The notes below the pieces were generated by a model, which made no database searches, had not been told where the DNA came from, and saw only the letters and a program-made list of their open reading frames with translations. This document shows, one piece after another, positions 6,365 through 7,528 of a stretch of 7,528 bases of DNA (its first letter is position 1; each line of letters opens with the position of its first letter). The stretch is taken from NCBI GenBank assembly GCA_013330915.1, contig DUHK01000088.1, positions 1 to 7,528 on the forward strand, given 5' to 3'. The stretch is from Methanosphaera sp. GTDB taxonomy: Archaea > Methanobacteriota > Methanobacteria > Methanobacteriales > Methanobacteriaceae. Made by a program: the position numbers and the translations under genes.

Positions 6365-7321
6365 TATAATATCACATTCACCTGATGTAATTTTCTCTAA
6401 TTTTCCATCATCAGTTTCGATGATTAATGCGCCGTTATTGGTTATTCCAACAGCATCAGCTTTAACTGCTTTTCCATTTTTATATACTTTTACACGATTA
6501 CCTGTTGTACTTGATAATCTTCTCCATTCCGAAATGATATATTTGAAATTATTATTTTTATATTCTTCATAAAGGTCTTCAAATACTTTGAAGAAACTTC
6601 TCATGATCTCTGCTCTATTGAATGTAATATTTGTTTCTTTTTGTACTGTAGTAACAATGTTGTTCAATTTTTCCGGAATGTCGTTTTCATTGATGTTAAC
6701 ATCAATTCCAACACCAACCAGTACAGCCTTAACCTTATCATAATCTGTAACTGCTTCGGTTAGAATTCCACATATTTTTTTATTTTCTATTAATATGTCG
6801 TTAGGCCATTTAATACCAACATCTATCATGAACTCATCATGCAATGTCTTGGCAATTGCAACGCCTGTTACAATGGTCAGTTTACTTGCTTCTAGAAGTG
6901 TGACTTCAGGTCGTAAAATCATGGTCATGTAAATACCACCTTCAGGTGATACCCATTCTTCACGTTTTCTGGTTCTTCCTGCGGTTTGATATTCTGCTAT
7001 TATGACTGTTCCTTCAGGAGCGTCATCTTCTGCAAATTTCTTAGCGGTGTTGTTTGTAGATTCCACTTCTTCATAGAAATGTATGTTATGACCCATGTAT
7101 TTGGAATTTAATCCACGTCCAACTTCAAATGGTTCAATTATGTCTGGTGTATCTTCAAGTTTATATCCTTTATCAATATCATGTGAAATAATATATCCTG
7201 CTTCTTTAAGAATTTCTAAATTCTTTATTAGTTTTTCCTGGGATATTTCTAATTTTTTTAATAATTCAGATTCTGTAGCATATTCCTCTTCAATATTTTT
7301 AAGTATATGTTGTCTAATCAT
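6353..7321 (-). CDS. birA: Bifunctional BirA: biotin protein ligase with N-terminal winged-helix domain
   Basis: A 322-residue protein, like E. coli BirA (321). Residues 1-60 look like the winged helix (ATESELLKKLEISQEKLIKNLEILKEAG in pieces, then GYIISHDIDKGYKL). The ligase domain has VESTN (86-90), QTAGRTRKREEWVSPEGG (112-129) as the biotinyl-AMP loop, KWPNDIL (171-177), KKICGILTE (181-189) and GVGIDVN (203-209). The C-terminal SH3-like domain follows (about 272-316). It makes biotinyl-5'-AMP and transfers biotin to a lysine of a carrier protein; in methanogens the expected target is the pyruvate carboxylase biotin subunit. The loop reads GRTRKRE rather than the common GRGRRGR. The winged helix suggests DNA binding and self-regulation. 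ATG 7321-7319 is preceded by a weak SD-like AGGGTTT. Convergent with the PLP gene; no biotin genes are visible nearby. Confidence 0.95.
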   Translation of the reverse strand: MIRQHILKNIEEEYATESELLKKLEISQEKLIKNLEILKEAGYIISHDIDKGYKLEDTPDIIEPFEVGRGLNSKYMGHNIHFYEEVESTNNTAKKFAEDDAPEGTVIIAEYQTAGRTRKREEWVSPEGGIYMTMILRPEVTLLEASKLTIVTGVAIAKTLHDEFMIDVGIKWPNDILIENKKICGILTEAVTDYDKVKAVLVGVGIDVNINENDIPEKLNNIVTTVQKETNITFNRAEIMRSFFKVFEDLYEEYKNNNFKYIISEWRRLSSTTGNRVKVYKNGKAVKADAVGITNNGALIIETDDGKLEKITSGECDIIDDE

Positions 7322-7528
7322 CTTAAACCCTATTATAATTTTGAATTAGCATCAAATCTCAGTCATTCAATTGAATAAAAATTTGACATATAGTATAATA
7401 ATATATTATTTAATTAATCATAAATAGATTTTTAATAGATTATCATAGATAAGTCAGAATTATTATTTGGATTTTATTATTGGAAATTTTTTCACTGTAA
7501 TTATTCGATCTATTCATGTTAAATGATA
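7322..7528 (-). promoter_or_regulatory. birA upstream region with putative promoter and 12-bp palindrome
   Basis: About 207 bases without a gene, running off the window. On the - strand, ACTATATG (plus 7395-7388) is TATA-like and would start transcription near 7363-7366, a leader of about 40 bases. A perfect palindrome ATTCAATTGAAT (7365-7376) falls between this TATA element and the start site, an operator-like position. An AT-only palindrome (7397-7410) lies just upstream. Beyond about 7420 I see nothing definite; a gene on the other side may begin past the window. Confidence 0.4.

Noticed and set aside
6326..6369. AAGGAG followed by ATG-TGA and a GTG mini-ORF after the PLP gene
   Set aside because: The ATG is followed at once by a stop and the GTG ORF has only eight codons; it overlaps the birA end and terminator. 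Not a supportable gene.
7095..7349. 84-codon + ORF covering the birA N-terminus and upstream region
   Set aside because: Antisense to the winged-helix coding region; low-complexity Ser-rich translation is typical of a shadow frame.
7397..7410. 14-bp palindrome AATAATATATTATT
   Set aside because: Purely A/T and within a TATA-like region, so low information; not proposed as a separate operator.

Overview
The window looks like a piece of an archaeal chromosome from the order Methanobacteriales, most like Methanosphaera or a low-GC Methanobrevibacter. The reasons are a very AT-rich composition, archaeal TATA-like promoters and oligo-T terminators, a bifunctional BirA, an MJ0158-family PLP protein (a family typical of methanogens), and a MurT/GatD pair as expected in an archaeon with a pseudomurein wall. 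The genus is inferred from overall character, not from a marker gene. All genes look intact except the first, which is cut by the window edge. I see no tRNA, rRNA, CRISPR array, insertion sequence or phage gene.

Layout: (1) 1-558, the C-terminal part of a DHA2-type MFS exporter on +, closed by a double oligo-T terminator. (2) 747-2816, a two-gene operon on + encoding MurT (Mur-ligase-like, with a Cys4 zinc ribbon) and GatD (class I glutaminase), separated by 3 nt. (3) 2844-4397, a SpoVB/MurJ-like flippase on -, convergent with gatD and sharing with it a perfect 11-bp hairpin flanked by T-tracts on both sides; it starts at TTG with a strong Shine-Dalgarno. (4) 4398-4763, a long AT-rich divergent intergenic region with promoters for both sides and an unexplained + strand double T-tract, which may end a short unannotated transcript. 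(5) 4764-5084, a small, very acidic protein of unknown function. (6) 5171-6322, an MJ0158-family (SelA-like) PLP protein. (7) 6353-7321, BirA (biotin protein ligase with an N-terminal winged helix) on -, convergent with the PLP gene. (8) 7322-7528, the birA upstream region with a 12-bp palindrome in an operator-like position.

Functional reading: the murT-gatD operon plus the neighbouring flippase form a plausible cell-wall-precursor module, with amidation of a lipid-linked peptide precursor followed by its export. In bacteria MurT/GatD amidates lipid II glutamate and MurJ/YtgP-type proteins flip lipid II; applying this to pseudomurein is inference. The other genes (MFS exporter, acidic protein, PLP protein, BirA) show no clear pathway link to this module. 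The window is mostly ordinary housekeeping; the most interesting points are the archaeal amidotransferase-flippase neighbourhood, the orphan terminator at 4654-4675, the MJ0158-family enzyme of unknown reaction, and the possible birA self-regulation.
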